A stretch of DNA of 23,213 nucleotides. Source: Paraglomus occultum (Eukaryota; Glomeromycota; Glomeromycetes; Paraglomerales; Paraglomeraceae). The notes beneath the pieces are model-generated. The model had not been told where the DNA came from. It searched no databases and saw nothing but the letters and a program-made list of their open reading frames with translations. Where the stretch lies: positions 1 to 23,213 of the forward strand of contig CAJVPJ010000506.1 in assembly GCA_910592205.1 (NCBI GenBank), given 5' to 3'. Shown here piece after piece: positions 9,345-20,676 of this stretch. Within the stretch, counting starts at the first letter, position 1, and every line of letters begins with the position of its first letter. A program made the position numbers and the translations under genes.

Positions 9345-10011
9345 CAGATAGTTGAGTCCTGGCACTTGCTAAAGCACCCATTGCAGTACTGATGTCCAAA
9401 TATTAATATCAATTTCTTCTATATTAAGCTCATCATTTTCAGAAGAGTAATCAAGGTTCTCTTTTGGTAGATCCACTAAATTGTCAGATTGGAATTAATC
9501 TCCAGTGATGATATCATAATTATAATGTTGTTCATAAACTTAAGGATGAGGCACATTTGTGAATTGCAAGAATAAGAATGTTGTGCATCATCCATTCTTT
9601 TGTAATTGATCCAATTGTAATAGCAAGATAATCCAATCCAATTTGCAAGACCAAACAGTCTTGACTTCACTTGAATGATAATCCACTCTTCCTGCGTAGA
9701 TAAGTCTATAAAATAGTGATAGTTCAAATAATTGTTTACTATTACACTAGTCTCATTTCTTGCGGTAGTAGTAGGCTTACCTAAGCAGAATTTCTGGCAG
9801 CACATCCTCAATTGCCAAAGTCGCCTGTTGAATATCGATATCAATTTAAATTGACATCTTGCGCACAGCACCAGCGTGTGGGCAGGAAATATTCAGTTGT
9901 TTGGCTCTCTCCCAACGTTGATTGAACCATTTGCCACTTTTTGTAAAGTTTTTCATAGTCTGACAAAATGCCCAATGATAAATTTGCTATTACTATGTTA
10001 ATTGCCATTCG
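9345..10011 (-). pseudogene. Decayed, 3'-truncated copy of a BTB-BACK-TLDc gene
   Basis: The - strand aligns piecewise with the intact gene at 8476-6846. Matches include the BTB end (CTGCTTAG|GTAAG donor at about 9779), the exon-2 start around 9687-9708, the BACK region (CATTCTTTTGTAATTGATCC compares with CATTCCTTCTGGTGATTGAT of the intact gene) and a short block near 9352-9400. Many small indels break the frame, including loss of part of the BTB core and of the BACK region. The copy stops in the BACK region, so the TLDc domain is absent. Weak similarity continues upstream of the start into about 10080. No product is expected. Confidence 0.85.
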
Positions 10012-11327
10012 TTTCTAAAGTACGAGTCATTCCGCATTCCTGCGCCGACGGATATGTGGGCTACTTGTGTAACTTTCCTAGACAATGTTGGTCATACGCA
10101 ATGCCGCGGCTCAGTTTACAATACTCGCATCGCAAGAAACTAAAAAGCGTGCATTACGGGTTTGACGTTACTTTTATTGTATAAATTATATAATCTAAAA
10201 TCAATTATCAATTTCCACACGACAGAGATTGTTTTGATTGAATTAATTTTTGTGTTCTATATTTGTCATTTAAAATTAATTGTCAGACGAAGGGTTCAGA
10301 TTAGGGAATTTCACCACTCGTTTCTTGTCCAAATATGAAACTTGGTATTTCTTTTCAAAGTTTCCTATCTTTTCTTTTTCGCCATTCATGCAGTTAATGT
10401 TCGTGTGCATCTGATTCTACTACACTTTGCGTTTTAGCACCAATAAACAAAGAAGCTACAATAAAAGGAAATTCTTTGTAAAGTGTACATGATCGTGCGG
10501 CTAATCTCGTTGTCAAGATATAATAATAGTACATTTTGTATCAAATTCGTCATTCAAAAAACGGTACAACAATTCCGGTTCTTTAAAGAATGGTCCGTTA
10601 CCTAAAAAGGGGGAGTGGCCGTCACAGAAAAAATTTCGTGGCAATTATTCTAAAACCTCGAACAGAGTCTTTGTGTGTTGCCCACTACCTACTACCCACT
10701 TCACATGAAAAAAAAAAAAAGAATACGAAATGTGCACATTGTCAGAACTGCATGCAGAATTTGCATCATGCATTTCAAGAATGGAGATTTTTTCTCCATT
10801 GACTTGCGACTACATATGTCACGGGTGAGTGCTATGTGTAACTCGAGCAGATGATATTGAGCAAGTCATATGATATACAGTGCAGAATTAGGATTTCTTT
10901 GGGTTGCTTTAAAATTTTACTTGTTTGGTTTGGAAATCTTTACACATAGGAAACAGACTTTTACCACCAAATTTTTACTACATATTTTCTGAATCACCGG
11001 AAAACAAAATCCAGTAAATAACACAAAAAAAAAGAAAAAAAAAAGCCGAAAAATACCCTAAAATTTCTACCCAGTCTGTCGTAATGAAAATAAAATAGAA
11101 GTTCCTTTGATATCAAAAAAAAATCGTAAAAACAAAATGAAAAAAAAAATTTTTTTGCTCATAAAGTAATAGGAAACCGAAAATGCGACATCAAAAGATA
11201 AGGTTCTATATAGGAGGAATCTTAATACAAGTTCTTTACACATTAATAAAAAAGAAAGAAAATACTAAATACCAATCGAAAGTAATCAGAGGAAGAGGAT
11301 AAGACTAACGAAAAAGTAAAAAATAAA
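10012..11327. other. Intergenic region between the BTB relic and the ankyrin-DIL gene
   Basis: No gene is supported. The left end retains traces of the promoter of the duplicated BTB gene. The right third (about 11020-11150) is A-rich with several A runs and one A/T palindrome, AAAAAAAAATTTTTTT, and probably belongs to the 3' flank of the ankyrin-DIL gene. Confidence 0.5.
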
Positions 11328-14167
11328 TTAAATCGCTTCAATTGTCACGGTCTGTTCAGAATTAAACATCCGCTCGTCGTCCTCCTCTTCTTCTTCTTCA
11401 TCTTCGAAACTATACTCTGCCTCCCATTGTGAAGTCAACTGCTCTACGATACTTCCCGTCCCAGTTCTCATTCCAATATCTAATTTTTCCATCCACTCAT
11501 CTGTTATGACTGGTATAAATTCATTCTCTTTTTCTTTTCCTCCGAAATTGGAAAGCATTTCTGCACTGGTGGGCAGTGCGAGCGTTAATAAAGCTTCGCT
11601 ATCTTTCTGTTCGCCAAATTCCTCATCTTCGTCCCAAGTAGTAGCTGCGCCATTAGCTGATGCTGGAGTCGTGGTCGATAAATGTATGATGCTGCTAGAA
11701 TCGCTGCGATTGCTTCTCATACTGTCCATCGAATACCGTTTTCGTCGTCGTTCGGTATCTTCTTCTAATTGGAGTATGTATTGTTGGCACTCCTCTGGCA
11801 ATCTCGGTTCCTTGACTTCGTATCTGTAATTCTTTAGCACTCGTTTCAGCTGAGCCGGATTGATCAGCTTGAGTTCATTTGTCGTTGAAACCATCACGGT
11901 AAAGTCTGTCATCTGCGACCAGCATTGAAGAAGTTGTAGCAACTGTATTAGTGGTTGGAAGTGGGATGTGGTACTAGCTGGGAGATTATTCGTTCGGACC
12001 CAGTCTTCCAGAACCGAAATATTTAATCGAACTTGCATTGCTCGTGAGCGACATATGTACTTCTTCTTTGCAAGAATCTTGTTGAATATTTCACAAGTAA
12101 TAAAATAATATAGTTGCGAAAACACTTGTTCAATAATAGTCGGATGAATGTCGTAAGCTTGCAGAATGAGCATCGTGGCTGATAGCAAAGCCGTAATGTT
12201 CGTTGGTGAGGGAGGAGCCGCTCGTCGCGATGACGCGGTGGAAGATCGAAGTGATGATATTCTGCTTGTCGAACTTGTCCTCTTTAGCTTTGTCGAGTAG
12301 TCAGAAGTCGTCGGAGCCACCGATCTTCTAGTCAGGCTTCTGAGGATTCTCCACTCACCCTCGAATCGGACGTCTCCTAGAGGAATGGTTTCAAATTCGA
12401 TCATGGCTGCTTCGAGTATTCTTTCCAATCGACGTTCAGCATCACGGATTAGTAAAAAGTAAATTTCTTGCAAGAGGTTGGCGATGCGACCTTGGTTATT
12501 GTAGCTAGCGATAGCAAGACCTTTATCTTTCTTGAGATAGTAGAGAAGGAGAGTGCAATTTGAAATCCAGAAAGATTGGAGACTCATGTCATCGGGTCGT
12601 CCCTATGTTTGAAAATAAAAAAGACAAAGTCAGTAAATATGTAAATCCTTATACGGTTGGGTCTTTTTAGCTCAATTCCGACACAACTAGTTCCGTGATA
12701 CGTACTTTGACAACTGTCTCAATAGCATCGACAGCATCATCTAATAAAGTCTCCAAAATCTCCTGACTGCTGAAATAATGGGCAAATCTTGCACTAAGGA
12801 AAATCACGTTTGCCGGCACTGATTTCTGCTTCTTTGATCTGCTCGGTTGAATATTAAAAACGACCGTGTTGAGAATATGCGCTATGTCTTCATCCGAGAA
12901 AACAAACATTTGATCCGGCAAACAATTGTCCCAAACAAACTCTTGCACCTCTCCATCCTCCTCTTGCGGTTCACGTTCGTCAAGACCACAAGATTCTATA
13001 TCTACATCTAGATTCAATGCAACACTCTCCATCAACATTCTCCTCTTTATGTCTGCTGCCGCGAGCGAGTCGAGTCTGTTGTCGTTGTCGCCAATCATGC
13101 ACCATTCATCTTCCAATTTCATAGATAATCTGTTCATGCTGCTGCAACTAGCCCAACTGTCGCGCTGCGGGTTGTGGATAAAAATTTCCGCTATCTTGTG
13201 GTTGTCTGGTGGGACAAAGTCAAAGACAGTGTGGCCTTTGGTCGATTTCATTCCTGCATCAGCACCATAATCCAGTAGAAGAGTTACTACGGCTGAGTGG
13301 TTGTTGTTGGTCGCCCACATTAAAGGGGTCCAGCCGTCTGTAAATGAAAAAAATTAAGTAAGTAAGAAAGGTTGATGTGCGATAAGTTTAATTGGCTCAA
13401 GCGACCATCTTGTCTATAAATATATGGATATGGGTATGTTATGTATATGTATGTACATGTATATGTATATTTAACTGCAATCAAATGACCTGTCAAAAAA
13501 CTCTTCTCAAACACCTTCACCAAATTCTCTATGAACACCCCCCCGTTTTCCTGCGGACAGACCCTCGCTTGTCTCTCTCCCCCTCCCTCCCCCTCTCTCC
13601 GTCTCCCCCTCTCCCCCTCTCTCCCCTTTCTGATTACTTACTTTTATCCGTAACGTCTACTTTAGCACCGCCCTCCAAAAGCGTGCCAGCAATCTTCTCA
13701 TGACCAAAGCAAGCAGCGTATATCAAAGGTGTGATCCCATCCTCATCCTGCGCATCTATATCGATATAACTCCTCACATTATTCAGCACGTTAACCACTT
13801 TTTCCAAATTGCCATTACTGCAAGAAAAAGAGAAAATCTTTCGAAGTTTTGTTGTCTTTTCTTCTTCCGTCAATTTCCTGTGATTGGCAACTATGTTCTC
13901 ATCAGCCAATGGATCGAGGAGTAAACTCTCGACGTCTGGTATTGTAGTGTTATCTTCAACCTTTTCCATTTTATCTTCCGGTGTCTGGAGAACGGGTTTG
14001 ATGAATTTGTTTAGAGAAAGTGATTTCTGTTTTTCTGAAAAGCTCTGTAGTTTTACGTCGTGTAGCTTTGAAGGTTTTAAAGTTTCTGCGGAGAAGGGGG
14101 TGCGCGAGTCGACAAAGTATTTCGAATGGAATTCCTGCGGTCGTTCTTCAAATTGTGTTTCTGCCAT
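11328..14167 (-). CDS. DIL and ankyrin repeat domain protein, three exons
   Basis: The exons on the - strand are 14167-13642, 13337-12706 and 12602-11328, giving 810 residues. Ankyrin repeats lie at about residues 108-220 (DGITPLIYAACFGHEKIAGT, then GWTPLMWATNNNHSAVVTLL); the first intron cuts between two repeats, and joining restores DKNGWTPLMW. A DIL (dilute) domain spans about 321-660, with EDIAHILNTVVFNIQ, then DDMSLQSFWISNCTLLLYYL across the second junction, and a Ser/Arg-rich insert at about 475-520. The C-terminal tail is acidic (SFEDEEEEEEDDERMF). DIL domains form the cargo-binding globular tail of class V myosins; here no motor is present. Ankyrin+DIL proteins are a known fungal family with poorly known function, and a role in polarised transport is inferred from the domain only. 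The start at 14167 is the first ATG of the long frame. Confidence 0.92.
13338..13641 (-). other. Intron 1 of the ankyrin-DIL gene, low-complexity
   Basis: The 304-base intron runs from A|GTAAGT to TTTACAG. It contains a C/T-rich tract on the + strand (13566-13626) and a TATATG/TATGTA-type alternating tract (about 13421-13470). It is the longest intron in the window. Confidence 0.8.
13566..13626. repeat. Polypurine/polypyrimidine tract in intron 1 of the ankyrin-DIL gene
   Basis: C runs on the + strand lie at 13579-13583, 13585-13587, 13589-13593, 13605-13609, 13613-13617 and 13623-13626, separated by T and CT. In the transcript of the - strand gene these are G runs, so the unspliced RNA could form a G-quadruplex. 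Confidence 0.7.
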
Positions 14168-14829
14168 GTGTATTATAACGCTTGAGAGGAGTTTGAGCGT
14201 TTCGAGTGCGCTTGCTTTTTTGTACTTGGCGAATTTGTTTTTTAGATTTGTTATGAGTGTATTCTTTTTTTAATTATGCAAGGAAACTGAACGTAGTCGT
14301 ATAAAATATTACGATAATTAGACGTTGTCAAGTGAAAGTATAAAGTGAGTTGGATTGGGAGACGTTTGCAAGTCTCTGTGATTTCAAGATGGTGTAGTGT
14401 GGAGGGGAACCGTCCAGCGCCCTTGTCAGCGGTTTGTTATTAATATTTAATGATATCGAAAGTATACTGTCGAAGTATTATAGTAACGAATGATGAATGT
14501 GTCGAAGAATGCGATATATATTTTTACAGTTTTTTGGATTATAAATATACGAAGGCGAAAAATAAAAAAGTCGATTTCGTCAAGTTAAATAAGAGTTTTA
14601 TAGTTAGAAATATGAAACATAGGGAACTTAGATGTTTTTCGTTTAATTAAATAAAATAAAAGATATAAGGTTCTTTTTTTTTTTGACCGAGATGGCGAGA
14701 ACAAGCCAGAAAAAGGTGGTGAACAGAGACAGGACCTCCCTTGTTCTTTTGATGGAGGGGAGGGGATGTTTGGTGTAGCAATGAGTACTGAATGTAATAC
14801 ATTGTATATTGTGTATAACCCGCTGTTCG

Positions 14830-14837
14830 TGACGTCA
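14830..14837. promoter_or_regulatory. Perfect CRE palindrome TGACGTCA
   Basis: The 8-base full palindrome is the bZIP ATF/CREB consensus. It lies 663 bases upstream of the ankyrin-DIL start, which is far for a fungal promoter, so its role is uncertain. Confidence 0.3.
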
Positions 14838-15804
14838 GTAGCACTAAAGTTATATTAATATTTTTATTATACAGATATGAGTATTAAAATACAAATATAG
14901 TAATTACGGTAGTTCTAACAGAGTATTTATATAATATTAGTAATTGTTTACGACCTTATCATGAAAGCTAATTATGACATTTTTGTGAGTACACCAAGCA
15001 TATAAATAGCCATGTTACATGGTTTTACGACTAAATAAAGAATGAAAGGGTTTAGCATCCAACGCATTCGCACTAATTGGACACAAATATATTAATGTAA
15101 TGAATGGGAACTATGTGATGTGATACTCGGGGGAAACGGGCAATGACAATGAAATTCAATACTAACTAAATAGACGATTGTATTAATAGCAGTGTCGTCC
15201 GAGACTGGCCCAAAAAAAGTTCCATGGCGGATTTCGGAATTTTTGGAATGCATCATTTAATTACGGCTATTTGGACTGTTGACATTAATAGTTTCCTTTT
15301 CTATTATACTTTTTTTTTTTTTACTGCACATATTAGGGGATTGCCAGAATGCCGAGAGGTTCGGATTGCACGAACCAGTGGCGCAATTATAAATGTTGCA
15401 TTGGGCACAGTTATCTGCGTGTGGCGAGAACAGATTGTCACCTTATTCATAGACATGCTGCGCTGCGTTGTGCATCATTGGGCGCATCGAACAAGACTAG
15501 CCAAATTAATCATTTACTTCACATGTGAATGACGTTGACCGATGATGCTACGATCTTATCAATTTTACATATCTGACTGCGTTTCGTTTGTTGGCTGGGG
15601 TAACGCAGCTAACGCAGTGCAGGTAACGCAACCCAACTGGCACTAGGTAAATCTCTCATGATACTATTTCATAAACCGTCAACTGATAACGAAAGTAGTG
15701 TAGATCCCGTACCAGTCTGCATACCTTTGGAATCAGTTCCCTTCAATCGATTCCTGGTATGATATTGAACAATGCATAACCCACTTACTGCGCTGCAGTC
15801 CTCA

Positions 15805-15841
15805 CCCCCAACCCCACCCCCTTCTTACCCCTCCTCCCCCC
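15805..15841 (-). repeat. Five C runs, G-quadruplex/i-motif candidate
   Basis: C runs lie at 15805-15809, 15812-15815, 15817-15821, 15828-15831 and 15836-15841 with spacers of 2, 1, 6 and 4 bases. The - strand therefore fits the usual quadruplex rule of at least four runs of three or more G with loops of 1-7. Confidence 0.65.
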
Positions 15842-18359
15842 TACATGAGTTAACCTTGGAAAGTTTTGAACCAATTCAGCTGTTGATACAAGAGAAAAAT
15901 GCACGGACTACTAATAATCGCCCATTCCTTCGTTTTATCTAGATTCGAGAACAACCAACCTAATAAGGCTAATCATTATAGTAATACTGTAGGTTGAACA
16001 ACAGTAAATATTTGCAAAATAATCCCTCACCGATAGATTTGAGGTGTATTCTTGGAGCTAGGATGCAAATCGAACAAGACATGTGTACTTTTGCTAAAAA
16101 AGCCTCGGCTATATTTATATATAGACCTGACTATGTCAAATTTTTTCACGTTTTATTTACTTTACTCGAAACTTGATGTCTCTTTCATCCAATAAAACAG
16201 AACGATAACATTAATGTCCATTTGTAGCTTTATTTGATGCAGGGGGAAAAGTGGATTGTTTTCATGTTCGTTAATCAATTATTAGAGAAAAACCGAACTA
16301 GTAAATACCAGGCAAGTAGCGATCTCACAAAGGTATATTGTTATCGCAAGTTTGATTATTATATTTCATAATCAGAAAAGAATCGTTTGTTCCGTGAGAA
16401 AGCAAATTCCGAAACAAATGAAAAAGTACTTTGGAAAGACGGAAGGCTATTATTAACGGAAACTTTTATGATTTAAAACCTATTGATCCCCCCCCCTCTA
16501 ACTCTACCCCATGATTATTTACGCAAACTGTCATCTACGTACGTAATAAACTGCATGGCATGGGAATCAGGTTTATGTGAAATCCGGGTTGGATGCAAGT
16601 AACGCATTAAAATATGGATCCTGTTTACCAATACTGGCTAAGTCCACTATTATTATAAACGAATTGGGAACAAATGCATTAGCCAACTTTCCCCAGTTTA
16701 ACACAATTTACAGTATCCAACTGAATCTACGTTTCATAGATTAGACGCGCGCTTCATGTGTCAAGAAATGCGTTTAGTGAATTATGAATAAGTCTGAATA
16801 TATATATACAGTATACGAGACACATGTTAAAGCTAGGCGCTTCGATCTTAATCGCTAAAAGTATCAAAACGTTAATCAGGTAATTGTGTTAAGACTCTCT
16901 GCATAGGTTTAGCAGATAATTTTTTTCTCGTCACAAATTCAATACGCGGGGAAGTATTCTCCAACATTATTCGGTAAAAACTTGAGTTTATAGACAAGAT
17001 TTGAGATATTCCGTTTTTTGAATTATTAACGCTGTTCGAACAAATGGGATATTATTACGCAACTCGAGTGCTCTTGTCTCACTCGTCCACGTTTAACACC
17101 AATTATCTCGCCAACGTTACTGGGATGATGTTGGTGTAAACGAATCAAATTCAACAGCGTAACATATTATCCAATAAATTTGTTACCGCATGCTTAAACT
17201 TATCTTACGTATTAATTAATTATCTCAATCAATGAAAGTCTGTAACAATATTTTACAGCATCGTCAACTGTAACGTTATTTGCTTGAAGTACTATTAGGG
17301 AAACTGATATTTATATATGCTAATGCTCAAATATCTATTTGTTAATTTACCAATATCAGTTACTCGGACGAATAATGTATAATTCAGATTTATGTAATGT
17401 TGATTCCAGAGTATATTTTCTCATAAGTTGCTCCCAGCATATTAATTTTGCTATTCGGAATTGCAATCAAAAAGTCGTTGGTTTTTTGGTAATCTCTTCT
17501 TCTTTTCCATAAATGGTAAAAGTTGACGTTTTGAGGCATAGTAGCAGAAGGTTTAAAAGAATACGTCATGCTTAACACTGTATCGAAATATTTAAAGGTC
17601 AGTCACGCTTTTCGAGTGTATCTTTCTTTTTTGCGGTACTCTTTATATATTTTCTAATTCTGAATTCGGTTTTATTACGTTCATACTTCAAGTCTTACAT
17701 TTGTTTGCTAAATTTTTTATTTGAAACAAACGTTTCCTTATACGTATTACAAACCTTTTCAAAATTTGTTTCATAACTTAAAAATATGTTGTACAGCTCA
17801 ACTTTAACCCTCGACTAGGAAATCCTTCTAAAAGCATTTTATTGACACTATTATCATTGGGGAAAGAATCAAAGTACTCGACAATGCTTTGTGCCCATAG
17901 CAAGCAGGCAATTTGTCAATTGCCCAACTCAGCTTGGACATGCTATACGATATGGTTCGTCGACATCAATTGACTCGCGGTGTATGGTGAAAACCTGAAT
18001 TTGATATAAACCAGTACTTTATTGGCTTGCTTCCTTAATATTTCATGAGCTTCAATGTTTTTCCCGGATAATCTTGACTTTTTAATGTGCAAGTTTATAC
18101 TATATCAGCAAACATGTTTGCATCCAGAGCCAGCAAACAAATTAAAGATTAGATATCGGCAAACTCGGTAGAGTTTTCCGATTGTCGCAACTACAACTTT
18201 TCAATATAAATGCCTCTTTTGGGTTGCTTGTTGTTATCGTTATGTCAATAATTCGTATCACCCAACTGTCGAACTGTACACGTGCATAACATCATCGGAG
18301 TTTTGATTATCCGGATGGTATTACAAACAGGGCGGGTCGGATAAATTTTAGTTTTCGCC

Positions 18360-18366
18360 TTTATAA
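18360..18366 (+). promoter_or_regulatory. TATA-like element of the TMEM53-like gene
   Basis: TTTATAA lies about 65 bases upstream of the start codon, at a distance that would place transcription start near 18390. A GGGCGG box lies further upstream at about 18330. Confidence 0.3.
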
Positions 18367-18380
18367 GCGGCGTCTCCTTT

Positions 18381-18415
18381 GAGCTGGGTTTTTCTCGTTA
18401 ATTAATAACCCGCTC
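18381..18415 (+). promoter_or_regulatory. Hairpin ending 10 bases before the TMEM53-like start codon
   Basis: GAGC-T-GGGTT (18381-18390) pairs with AACCCGCTC (18407-18415), making nine base pairs with one bulged T and a 16-base loop. It is likely to lie in the short 5' leader or overlap the transcription start. Confidence 0.4.
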
Positions 18416-18425
18416 GGCTGACTCG

Positions 18426-19298
18426 ATGGCGTCTACAATCACCCAAATCAAACCGTCCACAACACTTTACGTGGAACGATGTGCAGCGACAACATCTGTT
18501 CCGGACATTGTTATTATGTTTGGATGGACAAACGGCCAATTAAAACACCTTTCTAAAATCGCATCGTTCTGGCGTAAGAAAGGAAATTATCACATTTTAT
18601 ATTATACTGCCTCACACTTTCCTTATGTTTACTTTCCGTACAAGGCAGAGACATTGTGTGAAGGGTTTATTCCGTATTTGCATGAATGGAAAGTATTTGA
18701 TGACAACAACGAATCGACCGCGAGTGAAACCACGTCTGTGGTTAATACGCGGCGTAGGCCGAAAGTCATCGCTCATGTGTTTTCAAACGGTGGTGGTGGG
18801 GGTTTTGCCGGTATGATCCAGATGCTAAAAGCCAACAACTTGCCGTTTTGTTTCTCGGCCATAATTCTTGATTCTCTTCCGGGCGCACCGAATGTTTTTC
18901 GCTTCTATCGCCTATTCACTGCTACTCAGACGAATCCTATAAAAAAGTTATTAACCGCTCTCATTAGCACCAGTATTATGTTGCTGACCACGCCATGGGT
19001 TACTCTATATCTGGCTATTATTCGCCAGAAGTCACTTGTCCCGTATATTGTTCACGCATTATTGTATGAAAAGGCAACAAACTGTCCGAGGCTGTTGCTA
19101 TATTCAAAGAAAGATGCTCTGGTACCGTATACGTTCGTAAGAAAAACAGCAAAAATGAGTGCTGACATGGGATACGTTACAGATGAAATGGAGTTTGAAA
19201 ACACTGAGCATGTAAAGCATTGGGTCGACAAAAGAGAAGTCTATGAAAACACAGTCAACAAGTTTTTGGAACAAAATGGCATTACGTTACAATCATAA
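18426..19298 (+). CDS. DUF829/TMEM53-like alpha/beta hydrolase, single exon
   Basis: The product has 290 residues and starts at the first ATG after a TATA-like element. The family signature is visible: VIMFGWTNGQLKHLSK near residues 29-44, the nucleophile elbow HVFSNGG with Ser120, ILDSLPG near 147-153, and YSKKDALVPY with Asp230. A C-terminal EHVKHW carries His262 and His265; His262 or His265 would complete a Ser-Asp-His triad. A hydrophobic segment (about 177-199) could be a membrane anchor; animal TMEM53 is a nuclear-envelope protein. Biochemical activity of the family is poorly defined, so hydrolase function is inference from the fold. A Gly run (GGGGG at 122-126) follows the nucleophile, slightly longer than is usual. 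The gene stands alone between long intergenic regions. Confidence 0.9.
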   Translation: MASTITQIKPSTTLYVERCAATTSVPDIVIMFGWTNGQLKHLSKIASFWRKKGNYHILYYTASHFPYVYFPYKAETLCEGFIPYLHEWKVFDDNNESTASETTSVVNTRRRPKVIAHVFSNGGGGGFAGMIQMLKANNLPFCFSAIILDSLPGAPNVFRFYRLFTATQTNPIKKLLTALISTSIMLLTTPWVTLYLAIIRQKSLVPYIVHALLYEKATNCPRLLLYSKKDALVPYTFVRKTAKMSADMGYVTDEMEFENTEHVKHWVDKREVYENTVNKFLEQNGITLQS

Positions 19299-20676
19299 AT
19301 GAAAATAGGTCATGTTTAATGAATTACTTTAATCTGTTATATTATTGAACGAGCACAACATATTATAAATAGATTGACGGGTATGATGGGCGAAAAGTTT
19401 TACTATTACAGTTAAAATAGGGCAGACATGTATTTTAATTAAAAGACAATAAATTCTGCTACTAAGCAACGTTATGGTTGTTGAGATTTTATTGCATCGT
19501 TTGCTTACCAAGATAGGATTATTTTCATCTGTGATAAGATGGCAACGCGCTTAAGATAACAATAACAAGTTTACTTTAAAAGGAAATTATGGTGGGCAAA
19601 CTTGCCATGTCAAGAGATGCTGTATGCCAGTTTGAAATCCATTCAACCCTGGCAATGTTTTATAATTATGTGAAAAAGGGTTATTTAATATTTATAATGA
19701 AACATTTATTATTGATCGGATACAATAACTTTATTTATCAGCTGCATTGTTTGTACTTCAGTGGGACTACGTGTAAACGCGCGAAAGATACTGTTTACTC
19801 TGTATCAATTGATCTTGTACAACTTATCGCAATTTTGGAAATGCAATATTATAATAGACTACTTCACCACCACAATTGCTATTGGTGATTATAAAATAAG
19901 ACCAATTTTGATGATTTAGGCTGCAATACAATAACCAGTTGAAGCAAAATGGCAACATTATTTTTGTTTAATGAAAAGCTCTGAGCATAACCATTACGTC
20001 ATTATCCAAATTCCAATATTTGCATTACTCATCATCGCGTTTATCGACTATAACATTAAAAATTAGAGTCAGTAAGGCTTACGCATACTAATACTAACCA
20101 CTAATTTAACACTTTATAATGGTTAGGCAGATGCAAGAAAAAATTTAACATGGTGACTCTTTCGAAAAAAATAGCAAGCGGCATCTGGTACGCAATTATT
20201 TATAACCAAACACTCTGGTCTGAGAACAATAGAGCTGTAATAGTACCATTAAAAAGTATGCCGAATACTTTGCTTGCCGAGTACCAGAGACTGAACCATC
20301 TATACGCATGAAGAAGAAAATTTCGGGTATCATAATTGCGGCAACGCTTAGTACGCATACCAATGATGTTGTAAAGTACAAATTATGCGGAAACCATCAC
20401 GAAACTTGAATGGGTATAAGCTGCAGATTGATGTTATAGCGTAATAGCTTTCTATTATGGTAGCTGCATAAAATTATAATCTGTTAATGTAGAATATAAA
20501 CGAAAACACATATAAAATTTGTGCATAGGTACAATATTATAGGTACTATTTTTATTTTCTATCGGCCGTGAGAATTTATATTATGTCGATTACCTAATTA
20601 TAGTAACAGGCGCTCATGTGATCTTATGCATAAAAATGTTACACACATCTGATGAGCCAGGCGAAACAACATTAAC
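19299..20676. other. Intergenic region between TMEM53-like and second BTB-TLDc gene
   Basis: No supported gene. An ATG-started frame at 19589-19888 (99 codons) has no recognisable motif and AT-driven composition. A TTACGTCA bZIP-type octamer lies at 19994-20001, about 680 bases before the BTB-TLDc start. The last 150 bases are the likely promoter of that gene. Confidence 0.5.

Larger units (their letters stand above)
14168..18425. other. 4.3-kb intergenic region between the ankyrin-DIL and TMEM53-like genes
   Basis: The two genes are divergent, so both promoters lie here. Notable elements are a perfect CRE palindrome (14830-14837), a C-rich quadruplex-type tract (15805-15841), three TAACGCA copies (15601-15630) and a hairpin just before 18426. 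Open frames of 60-100 codons, such as 15224-15532, have no recognisable motif. No transposon ends or tRNA were found. Confidence 0.55.

Noticed and set aside
11506-11829. Long + strand frame opposite the ankyrin-DIL gene
   Set aside because: It is the antisense shadow of the acidic and Ser-rich part of that gene.
15224-15532. A 102-codon ATG-started frame in the long intergenic region
   Set aside because: No recognisable domain, a T-run coding a Phe stretch, and no neighbouring exon-like signal; best read as chance.
15601-15630. Three TAACGCA copies in 30 bases, seen as a possible binding array
   Set aside because: The motif is short, copies are unevenly spaced and there is no gene nearby; too weak to call.
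19589-19888. A 99-codon ATG-started frame after the TMEM53-like gene
   Set aside because: AT-driven composition and no family motif; not supported as a gene.
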